Assembly (NCBI GenBank): GCA_047722305.1
Contig: JBDNYM010000022.1
Coordinates: 1-32,478, forward strand
Source: JAKVJE01 sp047722305
GTDB lineage: Bacteria > Actinomycetota > Actinomycetes > Actinomycetales > Microbacteriaceae
Length of the DNA stretch: 32,478 nt
Direction of reading: 5' to 3'
Of this stretch, positions 8,799 through 15,942 are shown piece by piece. How positions within the stretch are numbered: position 1 is the stretch's first letter; each line of letters starts with the position of its first letter. The notes under the pieces were generated by a model. That model searched no databases. It was not told the origin of the DNA and saw nothing but the letters and a program-made list of their open reading frames with translations. The position numbers were made by a program, and so were the translations under genes.

Positions 8799-9266
8799 CT
8801 AGTGCTCCCGGTGCCGGAACCGCAGCGGCTCGTCCAGGTACTTCTCGGCGGCGGCGCGCTCGGCCGGCGTCAGACGGCGGGGACGGCCGCTGGAGGCGTC
8901 GACGGTGGCCACCGTGTTCGCGATGTCGGTGTAGGGACGGTCGTGCTCGGGGCCGAAGATCTGGTAGGCGAACTCCAGCCCGGCCGGGTCGATCCGCGTG
9001 ATCCACACGTCGATGAGCGCGTCACCGGCCGGATCGGGCATCGAGCGCAGGTACTCGATCTCCTGGTGGACGATGTAGACGAGCGTGGTGGCGCCCTCGC
9101 TGTGGTCGTGCCAGGGCAGGTCGTCGCCGTGCTCGTGAGCGTAGCGGAAGAACCCGATGCGGGCCTCCTGGGCGAGCTCCAGGGCGGACACGTTGTTGAC
9201 GTGGCCATAGGCGTCCAGATCGCTCCACCGGACCGGAATCGGAATCGTCACACGCACACCCGTCAT
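8799..9266 (-). CDS. Acyl-CoA thioesterase, 4HBT / YbgC-like hot-dog fold
   Basis: 155 residues from the ATG at 9266. The diagnostic WSDLDAYGHVNN motif lies at residues 14-25; its acidic residues (Asp16/Asp18) are where 4-hydroxybenzoyl-CoA thioesterase-type enzymes place the catalytic carboxylate. The rest matches a single hot-dog domain that would work as a dimer or tetramer, hydrolysing a short-chain or aromatic acyl-CoA. The start is not certain: no Shine-Dalgarno precedes this ATG, and in-frame ATG (9287) and GTG (9257, 9251) codons are alternatives. It stands alone between the antiporter and the binding-protein gene. The specific thioester is unknown. Confidence 0.8.
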   Translation of the reverse strand: MTGVRVTIPIPVRWSDLDAYGHVNNVSALELAQEARIGFFRYAHEHGDDLPWHDHSEGATTLVYIVHQEIEYLRSMPDPAGDALIDVWITRIDPAGLEFAYQIFGPEHDRPYTDIANTVATVDASSGRPRRLTPAERAAAEKYLDEPLRFRHREH

Positions 9267-9351
9267 GCTACGCCGAACACCCGGCATTCCGAACGCCGTC
9301 ACGATCCGCAATACAGGCCGGGATGGTCTGCCTCCGCGGCAGGCGCGCGCC

Positions 9352-9406
9352 TAGGATCTCCTCTGGACGGCGTCGAGGCTGACGCCGCGGAATGAGGAGG
9401 AATTCC
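9352..9406 (+). promoter_or_regulatory. Leader with SD-adjacent hairpin, binding-protein gene
   Basis: TAGGAT (9352-9357) could be a -10. The leader then holds a perfect seven-base stem (9368-9374 with 9381-9387, six-base loop) and a strong GAGGAGG Shine-Dalgarno at 9394-9400, six bases before the ATG. CTCCTC at 9358-9363 is complementary to the Shine-Dalgarno and could close the hairpin over it if it is transcribed. If transcription starts six bases after TAGGAT, CTCCTC would be just upstream of the RNA, so the switch idea depends on the true start site. Confidence 0.4.
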
Positions 9407-10519
9407 ATGGATCCCAGGTCGAGTTCGGCTCACGCGGTCAACGTGTCGCGGAGGACGGTGCTGGGCGCCGCCGGCATCGCCTCGCTGAGCGCTCTGCTCG
9501 CCGCCTGCGCCGGCGGCAGCGGATCGGCGTCGCCGACGGCCACGGGGAAGCTCAACGTGTACTCGTGGGCGGACTACTTCTCGAAGCAGAACCTGTCCGG
9601 TTTCAAGGCGAAGCACGGCTTCGCCCCCAAGATCTCCACCTACGACGACAACGACACCCTGTTCGCCAAGCTCAACAGCTCCGCCCGCACCAACTACGAC
9701 CTCGTCGTCCCCTCCTCCGGCTGGATCCAGGTGTACGCGCAGAAGGGGCTGCTCGAGAAGATCGATCACAGCCGCATCCCCTTCGACCGCCTCGACCCGG
9801 ACCTGCTGAACCGCACCTACGATCCGCACAACGCGCACTCGATCCCGAAGGACTGGGGCGTCTACGGCGTCATCTACGATCCCGCCGTCACCGGCGAGAT
9901 CCGCACCTGGGACGACTTCTTCGCCGCCGGGCTCAAGGATGACGTGCAGGGCAAGATCCGCCTCGGCACCTCCGGCTGGGAGACGGTCGGCCAGCAGCTG
10001 TGGGCCGACGGCGTCAAGTGGAACACCACCAGCATCGACACGATCAAGGCCGCCGGTGACAAGCTCAAGACCTGGGTCGGCAAGGCGCACCCCCAGTTCA
10101 CCAGCTTCGACGTCGACAAGGTCGTCAATGGCAGCATCGTGCTCGCCGTCTACAACCAGGCCGGCGCCCGCACCGCCATCCAGCAGAACCCGAAGCTCAA
10201 GTGGGTGGTGCCCGGTCCGACCAGCGAGCTGTGGGTCGACAGCTACGCGATCCCGAAGGGCGCGAAGAACCTCGACTCCGCCTACCAGTTCCTCGACTAT
10301 CTGCTTACCGAGCAGGCCCAGGTGCGCGACACCACCTACCTCGGGTACCCCACCGCACTGAAGGGGCTGCGCGACAAGCTCCCCAGCGGCACCAAGAACG
10401 TCGACCTCATCTTCGGCGGCGCCGACGTCGATCTGAGCAAGCTGCAGACGTTCGTGGTCGACCAGAAGACGCTGCCCGTCTACCAGGAGATCCAGTCCGA
10501 GCTGCAGGCGGCCGCGTAG
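9407..10519 (+). CDS. PotD-like ABC transporter substrate-binding lipoprotein
   Basis: 370 residues. The ATG at 9407 is chosen because GAGGAGG precedes it at ideal spacing. The N-terminus shows a twin-arginine (SRRTVLG, residues 14-20), a hydrophobic stretch and a lipobox LLAAC ending at Cys34, so it is likely a Tat-exported or Sec-exported lipoprotein anchored outside the membrane. From residue 48 on, LNVYSWADYFS, YDDNDTLFAKLNS and the later 'WVDSYAIPKGAKN' and 'DYLLTEQAQ' segments match spermidine/putrescine-type (PotD/F) binding proteins. No permease or ATPase adjoins it. The only such genes in the window are the incomplete transporter at 17-20 kb, which lacks a binding protein; partnership is inferred. 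The ligand may not be a polyamine. Confidence 0.87.
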   Translation: MDPRSSSAHAVNVSRRTVLGAAGIASLSALLAACAGGSGSASPTATGKLNVYSWADYFSKQNLSGFKAKHGFAPKISTYDDNDTLFAKLNSSARTNYDLVVPSSGWIQVYAQKGLLEKIDHSRIPFDRLDPDLLNRTYDPHNAHSIPKDWGVYGVIYDPAVTGEIRTWDDFFAAGLKDDVQGKIRLGTSGWETVGQQLWADGVKWNTTSIDTIKAAGDKLKTWVGKAHPQFTSFDVDKVVNGSIVLAVYNQAGARTAIQQNPKLKWVVPGPTSELWVDSYAIPKGAKNLDSAYQFLDYLLTEQAQVRDTTYLGYPTALKGLRDKLPSGTKNVDLIFGGADVDLSKLQTFVVDQKTLPVYQEIQSELQAAA

Positions 10520-10538
10520 TCGGCGCCTGCGTCACGCG

Positions 10539-10662
10539 CGGACGCTGCCGCACATCGATCGCCGCGAGGACAGCCGAGTGTGACCCCACGGTCGGCTCAG
10601 TGACGCCGATCTCCCGTTCTCGGGTAGTTCGCCTCCGGCTGATCGCTGTGCGGGAGTGCTCG
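10539..10662 (+). repeat. Repeat element copy 1 (TIR-bearing, MITE-like)
   Basis: About 124 bases between the converging ends of the binding-protein and hydrolase genes. The left end (CGGACGCTGCCGCACATCGA, continuing TCGCCG) and the reverse complement of the right end (CTCCCGCACAGCGATCAGCC) form imperfect terminal inverted repeats sharing CCGCACA-N-CGATC. The right-hand 65 bases (10598-10662) match copy 2 (12106-12170) at 61 of 65 positions by hand alignment, and copy 3 (31346-31410) at about 37 of 65 without gaps. No transposase is encoded. Confidence 0.75.
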
Positions 10663-10663
10663 T

Positions 10664-11437
10664 TCACCGTGTAGGGACTCGGGCCGGAGTAACGGCGGTC
10701 AGCCACGCGGCGGTCAGAGCCGAGGCCACCGTGTGGCGATCGGGATGCGCGCGCAGGATGTGCCCGACTGCGGCCAGTGTCACGTGGTCGGGGCGGGTGC
10801 GGCCGAGCGCCGCGGCGGCGAGATAGTTCGCGGTGGTCTGGTGCGGGACGAGTTCGTCCTCTGCGGCCTCCAGGATGAACATCGGGCCGGGGAAATCGGC
10901 AACGGCCCGCAGCGTCGCGGAGTCCTCCGGAGGGTGCGGCTGCGAACGCCAGGCGAGCGCGGCGGGCGTGAGGCTGGTCTCGGCCATGACGGCGCCGCCG
11001 TCGACGAGATCATCGGCGAAGTCGGTGGGGACCCATAACGCCAGCGCGGCAACGGGACGAACCGCGGCGACCCGGACGGCGAGGAACCCGCCGAGGCTGG
11101 TCCCGGCGATCGCAAGGCGAGGACGGGAGCCGTCCGGTTCGTCTGTTGTGCTCGCGCGAGCGGCGAGAAAGTCGGCCGCCGCCACCGCGGCATCGATGAA
11201 GTCGCGGTACGTGTACCGATCGCGGTCGCCCGCACTGCGGCCGTGGCCGGGCAGATCCACGGCCAGGGTGGTGTGGCCGAGGTCGTGGAGTCGGTCGGCC
11301 AGGGGCTGGTACGACTCGCCGTCGGACGTCCAGCCGTGCAGCAGGAGCACCGCCCAGGGATGCGGCGCCGGGATGGCCGGCTCGCGGAGCACCGCCCGCA
11401 TGGGGACGGTTGCGGTGTCGATGAGGACTTCGGTCAT
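10664..11437 (-). CDS. Alpha/beta hydrolase
   Basis: 257 residues from the ATG at 11437; a GGAGG lies rather far upstream (about 12 bases), so translation may be modest. A classical serine hydrolase layout is visible: oxyanion loop LLHGWTSDG (residues 32-40), nucleophile Ser114 in AGTSLGG, Asp194 in EAAEDELVP and His226 in AVGHILRA. It has no signal peptide, so it should be cytoplasmic. It could be an esterase, a C-C hydrolase or a lysophospholipase-like enzyme; the sequence does not decide. It is divergent from an HxlR regulator that probably controls it, and the pair is bracketed by two direct repeat copies. Its stop lies only two bases beyond copy 1. Confidence 0.82.
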   Translation of the reverse strand: MTEVLIDTATVPMRAVLREPAIPAPHPWAVLLLHGWTSDGESYQPLADRLHDLGHTTLAVDLPGHGRSAGDRDRYTYRDFIDAAVAAADFLAARASTTDEPDGSRPRLAIAGTSLGGFLAVRVAAVRPVAALALWVPTDFADDLVDGGAVMAETSLTPAALAWRSQPHPPEDSATLRAVADFPGPMFILEAAEDELVPHQTTANYLAAAALGRTRPDHVTLAAVGHILRAHPDRHTVASALTAAWLTAVTPARVPTR

Positions 11438-11477
11438 GGGTTTCTCATGCCTCCAGCGTGAATACAAGTGCAGAGTG

Positions 11478-11532
11478 GTTGCAAAGAGCAATCGCTTGCG
11501 ATGCTAGTCTGAAGCAGTTGCAATTCACAATC
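11478..11532. promoter_or_regulatory. Paired operator sites between hydrolase and HxlR genes
   Basis: GTTGCAA-N4-CAATC occurs twice in the same orientation, at 11478-11493 and 11517-11532, 39 bases apart in the 109-base divergent spacer. Between them is a perfect ATCGC-TT-GCGAT inverted repeat (11491-11502) and TAGTCT (11505-11510), a possible -10. Such paired sites fit dimeric winged-helix binding by the adjacent HxlR protein. Confidence 0.55.
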
Positions 11533-11546
11533 AGATTGGAGTCGCC

Positions 11547-12014
11547 GTGCGCCAGCATCGTTCGAAGTGCCCGATCAACATCGCCGTCGAAGTGCTGGGC
11601 GACTCGTGGACGATGATCGTGCTCCGCGACCTCGTGCTGGCCGGGCGGCGCCACTTCAGCGAGCTGCTGCACGGCTGCCCGGAAGGTATCGCGTCGAACA
11701 TCCTCGCGTCCCGCCTGAAACGGCTGGTCGACGCCGGGCTGCTCACCAGGGAATCCTCCGCTCGGGGCGCGAAAGCGCGCTACAGCCTCACAGAGGCCGG
11801 CATCCGGACCGTGCCGGTGCTCGTCGCGCTCGGCACCTGGGGCCTGGACACGGCCGACTGCGACCCGGAAGTCGGCTGGCGCTCCGAGGCGCTGCGCCTC
11901 GGCGGGCCAGAGTTCGCCGAACGACTCATGGCCGAGCTGCGCGAGCTGCACCTGCACGACGGCGACCCGGCGCAGGCCCCAGACTCTGCGATCCGTGCCC
12001 TCCAGCAGCGCTAA
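11547..12014 (+). CDS. HxlR family winged-helix transcriptional regulator
   Basis: 155 residues from a GTG preceded by TTGGAG at five bases. The family core is clear: CPINIAVEVLGDSWTMIVLRDL (residues 8-29), then HFSELLHGCPEGIASNILASRLKRLVDAGLL, the winged helix-turn-helix, and the wing with ARYSLTEAG. Cys8 sits at the start of the first helix, the position of the redox- or electrophile-sensing cysteine in YodB and HypR; further cysteines are at 44 and 105. Sensing is therefore possible but untested. The C-terminal 50 residues are longer than in minimal HxlR proteins. It is divergent from the hydrolase gene with repeated candidate operators between, which suggests auto-regulation and control of the hydrolase. 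Confidence 0.88.
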   Translation: MRQHRSKCPINIAVEVLGDSWTMIVLRDLVLAGRRHFSELLHGCPEGIASNILASRLKRLVDAGLLTRESSARGAKARYSLTEAGIRTVPVLVALGTWGLDTADCDPEVGWRSEALRLGGPEFAERLMAELRELHLHDGDPAQAPDSAIRALQQR

Positions 12015-12035
12015 CGAGTGCCGCTGCAGCGTGTC

Positions 12036-12170
12036 CGTACGTTGCCGCACATTGATCGCCGGGGCACTCGCGTCGGCACGAACCCACTGCACGCACACTT
12101 CAGCCCAGTGACGCCGATCTGCCGTTCTCGGGTAGTTCACCTCCGGCTGATCGCTGTGCGGGAGCGTTCG
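12036..12170 (+). repeat. Repeat element copy 2 (TIR-bearing, MITE-like)
   Basis: About 135 bases between the converging ends of the HxlR gene and hyuB, in the same orientation as copy 1. The left terminal sequence is 12036-12061 and the right is 12146-12170; the reverse complement of the right end reads CGAACGCTCCCGCACAGCGA, which is nearly the left end of copy 3. The middle part (about 12062-12105) is diverged and roughly 11 bases longer than in copy 1. Copies 1 and 2 thus flank the hydrolase/HxlR pair as direct repeats. Confidence 0.75.
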
Positions 12171-12192
12171 CTTGGACGCACGATGACGCCGA

Positions 12193-13905
12193 TCATCTCG
12201 ACGCCTCCCCCCGATCAGGCTTCTCCCCGTCGAGGCCGTACACCGCCGCCGCCCGCTCCGGACTCACCAGCCCCTCGGCCACGTCGCAGCGCACCGCCGG
12301 CGCGGATCGCCTGCGCGGATCGCCGTAACCGCCGCCGCCGCCCGTGCGCACCGAGACCAGGTCGCCGGCATGCAGCTCGAAATCCGTCACCTTCGTGAAT
12401 GAGCGCTCTCCCGGCCGCCCCGGGTTCACCACCACCTGCGGGCCGATCGCGGACTCCCCGTCGAACAGCCCCCAGGCCGGCATCGTGCTCCGGTCCAGCC
12501 AGGCAGACAGCCGCGTCCCCTCCCGCAGCACCTCGAACGTCTTGATCCCGCCGAGCCCGCCGCGGAATTCCCCGGCGCCCTCCGAATCGGGGCGCAGCCG
12601 CCACTCCCGCACCCGCAAGGGGAAGCCGCGCTCGACGAATTCCACCGGCAGCGTCTTGAAGTCGCCGTTGATGACATTGATCATGCAGTCCTGCCCGTCT
12701 CCGCCGGCGAACCCTCCCCATCCGCCCAGCTCGGCGCCGATGTAGACGAACGGCGTCCGCCCCGAGTCGGCGGGGCCCACGAAGGAGACCAGCATGGTGT
12801 CGCCGAAGTGGGCCGCGGACACCCGCTCCGGCACCGCCGGGGCGAGAGCCTCCTGGACCAGGTCGATCAGCAGGCCCAGGGGCGAGTAGTACCACTGGCA
12901 CGGGGCCGGCTCCCGGGCGTCGAAGACGCTGCCGGCGGGCACGGCGACTCCGAGATTGCGGAAACTGCCGCCGGTCACCTCGGCGTTCGGATTGACCAGT
13001 TCCTTGAATGCCAGCCGGCAGGCGGAAACCGCCTGGATCCGGCCCGAGTTCACCGGCCCCCGCCGCTGCGGGGAAGAGCCGGCCAGATCGATATCGAAGC
13101 GGTCACCGGCGATGGTCACCTTCACGCGCACCGGAACCGGCCCGTCATCGACGCCGTCGCTGTCCAGGTGCCCCTCGGCCCGGTACACCCCGTCGGGGAT
13201 CGCCCGGACCGCCTCCGCGTCCAGCCGTTGTGACTGCCGGAAGATCTCCGCGGCGGCGGCCCCGATACGCGCGGCCCCGTATCGCCGGTACAGGGCCTGT
13301 ACTCGGGCGCCCCCGGTGCGACAGGCGGCGATCTGGGCGGCGAGGTCGCCCCGACGCGCCGCGTGGTCGAGGCTGTTGAGCGCGAGCAGGTCGACCAGTC
13401 CCTCGTTCAGGACGCCGGCGCTGACCAACCGCAGCGGCGGGATGCGCAGACCCTCCTCATAGATGTGCCGGGTGTTCGTGGAGATGCCCAGGTCCTTCCC
13501 GCCCAGATGCCCTCCGTCAGCCCTGGTCGCGGTGAAGGCCACAAGACGGCCGGAGAAGAAGATCGGGGCGAGCACGGTGATGTCCGTGAGGTGCGATCCC
13601 TGAAGGTACGAGTCGTTCAGGATGAACACATCGCCATCGCGATAGGAGTCGAGGCCGACCCGTTCGGTGACCGCCCGGATGCATCCCTCGAGGTTGCCCA
13701 GGAAGATCGGCAGCCCCGGGGCCTGTCCCAGCAGCCGCGCGTCCCGGTCGTAGACGCCGACGCTGCAGTCCTTCGCCTCGTAGATGATCGGCGAGTGCGC
13801 ACTGCGGTACAGGGCGGCGCTCGCCTCTTCGGCGGCCGCTCGGAACCCGTTCCGGATGAGTTCGACCTCGACCGGATCACTTCCCGACTCGGCCCCGTCG
13901 CTCAT
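12193..13905 (-). CDS. hyuB: Hydantoinase B / oxoprolinase B-type subunit
   Basis: 570 residues, normal for the family. It starts at the ATG that overlaps the hyuA stop (ATGA), with GAGAGGGGG five bases upstream. Family blocks are visible in order: an N-terminal DPVEVELIRNGF, SPIIYEAKDCSVG, NDSYLQGSHLTDITVLAP, the glycine/histidine segment ADGGHLGGKD, GPVNSG in mid-protein and the C-terminal RTGGGGGYGDP. HyuB forms a complex with HyuA that couples ATP hydrolysis to opening of five-membered lactam or hydantoin rings (N-methylhydantoinase, 5-oxoprolinase); acetone carboxylase is also related. It is the last gene of the operon and ends next to repeat copy 2. The actual substrate is not determined. 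Confidence 0.9.
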   Translation of the reverse strand: MSDGAESGSDPVEVELIRNGFRAAAEEASAALYRSAHSPIIYEAKDCSVGVYDRDARLLGQAPGLPIFLGNLEGCIRAVTERVGLDSYRDGDVFILNDSYLQGSHLTDITVLAPIFFSGRLVAFTATRADGGHLGGKDLGISTNTRHIYEEGLRIPPLRLVSAGVLNEGLVDLLALNSLDHAARRGDLAAQIAACRTGGARVQALYRRYGAARIGAAAAEIFRQSQRLDAEAVRAIPDGVYRAEGHLDSDGVDDGPVPVRVKVTIAGDRFDIDLAGSSPQRRGPVNSGRIQAVSACRLAFKELVNPNAEVTGGSFRNLGVAVPAGSVFDAREPAPCQWYYSPLGLLIDLVQEALAPAVPERVSAAHFGDTMLVSFVGPADSGRTPFVYIGAELGGWGGFAGGDGQDCMINVINGDFKTLPVEFVERGFPLRVREWRLRPDSEGAGEFRGGLGGIKTFEVLREGTRLSAWLDRSTMPAWGLFDGESAIGPQVVVNPGRPGERSFTKVTDFELHAGDLVSVRTGGGGGYGDPRRRSAPAVRCDVAEGLVSPERAAAVYGLDGEKPDRGEASR

Positions 13906-15923
13906 GCCGACCCCCTCTCCGTCTCCGCCCGCCGCAACTCGAGCCCGGAATCCCCCTCGTGCGCCGTCCACCCCGGAGGCACCACCGTGGTGGTGGTCGC
14001 CTCGGGGATGAGCGCCGGCCCGGTCACCGTCCGACCGCCGAGACGCTCCCGGTCGACGACGATCGCGTCCTCCAGGCGCCCGCCGAACCCGACGGTCGCG
14101 GTGCGGGAGTCCGAGTCCCCGCCAGTCGTCCGGGGGAGATCCGCGGAGCCCGGCCGCGGCGGCGCCCCGATCGCGACCGCCGCGCTGACCCGCAGATCGA
14201 CGACCTCGATCGGAGCGTCCGTCAGCGCGAAGCCGTACCGCTCCCGGTAGCGGCGGTGGAATCGCGCGGCCAGCTCCTCCGGACCGGGCAGATCGGTGAC
14301 GTCGACCTCGATCCGGTACTCCTGTCCTTGATAGCGCAGGCCGGCGACGCGCTCCACGCGGACGGGCCCCTCGGCGCCCTGGCGACGCAGCAGGCCGATC
14401 GCCCGTTTCTCCGGCAGACGGCCCATCTCGGCCAGCGGGCCGCACGCGGCCAGCGGGCGCAGCACGGAGATGACGGAGTCCCCCTCCAGATCGGCCCCCA
14501 GCATCCCCCAGGCGGAGAAGGTCCCCGGGTCGCGCGGGATGCGCACGGCGACGATGCCGAGTTCGGCGGCGATCTCCGCCGCGTGCACCGGCCCCGCCCC
14601 GCCGAAGGCGACGAGGACGAAATCGCGGGGGTCCCGCCCCTGGCGCACGGTGAGTCGGCGGATCGCCGCCGCCATAGCCGCGTTCGCGATGGCGACGATG
14701 CCGAACGCGGCCCCCATGCCATCGAGTCCATGGGCGATGCCGTACCGTTCCAGCGCCGCCAGCGCCGCCCCGCGGTTCAGGGCGCCCCCGCCGCCGATCC
14801 GCTCCCCGGCCTCGAGGCGTCCCAGCACCAGCGCCGCGGGGGTGCCCGGGGGCTCCCCCCCCCCCAGTCCGTCGCAGCCCGGCCCGGGCCGGGCCCCGCT
14901 GCTGCGCGGCCCGACCCGCATGCCGCCGCCCTGCGTCCAGGCCACGCTGCCGCCGCCGGCACCGACGCTCAGCGTCGCCACAGAAGGCACCAGGGCGGGC
15001 AGCCCGGCGAACGACGACTGCCTCCGGATCTCCGGGCGCCCCTGGGGGAGCAGCGTCACATCGAAGCTGGTGCCGCCCATGTCCGCCGCGATCGCATCCT
15101 CGCCGGCGGCTGTCAGGCGCCGAGCCCCGAGGACGCCGCCCACCGGTCCGGACATGAGCGCCCGCACTCCGCGGCGGGCGGCGAGATCCTCCTCGACAAG
15201 CATGCCGTCCGACTGCATGGCGTACACCGGCCCCGTGTATCCGATGGCCCGGAGGCGCTGCCGCAGGGTGGCGAAGTACGCCGCCGTCACCGGGGAGACA
15301 TAGGCGTTCATCACCGTGGTGCTGGTGCGCTCGTACTCTCGGTACTCCGGAGCGATCCCGACGGAGGCGAACACCGCGACGGGAGCGAGGAGGCGCTCCA
15401 GCGTGGCGGCCACACGGTGCTCGGTGACCGGGTTCGCATAGCTGTTGAGCAGGCAGACCGCCACGGACTCGTAGCCGGCGCTGCGGATCGATGCGGCGAC
15501 CGCGGCCAGCTGGGCATCTGTCGGCTCGCGGAGCACCGTGCCGTCGGCCGCCATGCGCTCGTCGATCTCGAACACATCGCTCCGGCCGACCAGCGCCGCA
15601 GGCTTCCGATAGTGAGCGTCGTACATCGCCGGATGGTTGCCGCGCCCGATGAGCACGATATCGCGGAACCCGCGGCTGGTCACGAGGGCGGTCCGGGCGC
15701 CCCGGCGCTGCAGCAGCGCGTTCAGCCCGGCCGTGGTTCCGTGGACGATGCTGGTCACCCGCCCGATCCGGTCCCCGACCAGGGCGAGGACACCGGCGGC
15801 GACGGCGTCGGCCAACGGGTCGGCGGTCGGGACCTTCACCACCTCGGTGGTCAGCGCGGTCTCATCGAGCGCGACGAGGTCGGTGAAGGTGCCGCCGATG
15901 TCGGCGGCGATCCGGATTCCCAT
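13902..15923 (-). CDS. hyuA: Hydantoinase A / oxoprolinase A-type subunit
   Basis: 673 residues from the ATG at 15923, with AGAGAGGA about ten bases upstream. The N-terminal ADIGGTFTDL (residues 7-16) is the actin-like ATP-binding signature of HyuA. Later come HGTTAGLNALLQRRGA, the VMNAYVSPV segment, MQSDGML and MGGTSFDVTL, all in family order, and a C-terminal domain ending in the GWTAHEGDSGLEL type motif. It would phosphorylate the lactam carbonyl with ATP in concert with HyuB. One stretch, about residues 336-362, departs from the usual GADPGPACYG...TDA pattern, reading GARPGPGCDG and ending TPAA, in extremely GC-rich DNA with an 11-C run (14855-14865). Either the DNA is misread here or this is a real divergence. 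The gene lies 19 bases after the aminotransferase gene. Confidence 0.9.
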   Translation of the reverse strand: MGIRIAADIGGTFTDLVALDETALTTEVVKVPTADPLADAVAAGVLALVGDRIGRVTSIVHGTTAGLNALLQRRGARTALVTSRGFRDIVLIGRGNHPAMYDAHYRKPAALVGRSDVFEIDERMAADGTVLREPTDAQLAAVAASIRSAGYESVAVCLLNSYANPVTEHRVAATLERLLAPVAVFASVGIAPEYREYERTSTTVMNAYVSPVTAAYFATLRQRLRAIGYTGPVYAMQSDGMLVEEDLAARRGVRALMSGPVGGVLGARRLTAAGEDAIAADMGGTSFDVTLLPQGRPEIRRQSSFAGLPALVPSVATLSVGAGGGSVAWTQGGGMRVGPRSSGARPGPGCDGLGGGEPPGTPAALVLGRLEAGERIGGGGALNRGAALAALERYGIAHGLDGMGAAFGIVAIANAAMAAAIRRLTVRQGRDPRDFVLVAFGGAGPVHAAEIAAELGIVAVRIPRDPGTFSAWGMLGADLEGDSVISVLRPLAACGPLAEMGRLPEKRAIGLLRRQGAEGPVRVERVAGLRYQGQEYRIEVDVTDLPGPEELAARFHRRYRERYGFALTDAPIEVVDLRVSAAVAIGAPPRPGSADLPRTTGGDSDSRTATVGFGGRLEDAIVVDRERLGGRTVTGPALIPEATTTTVVPPGWTAHEGDSGLELRRAETERGSA

Positions 15924-15942
15924 GGTCGGGCGTCCTCTCTTC

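Noticed and set aside
10539..12170. Integron attC sites flanking the hydrolase/HxlR pair
   Set aside because: Position after stop codons and internal inverted repeats resemble attC, but the required GTTRRRY and RYYYAAC core sites are absent, the two genes are divergent rather than in cassette order, and no integrase is visible.
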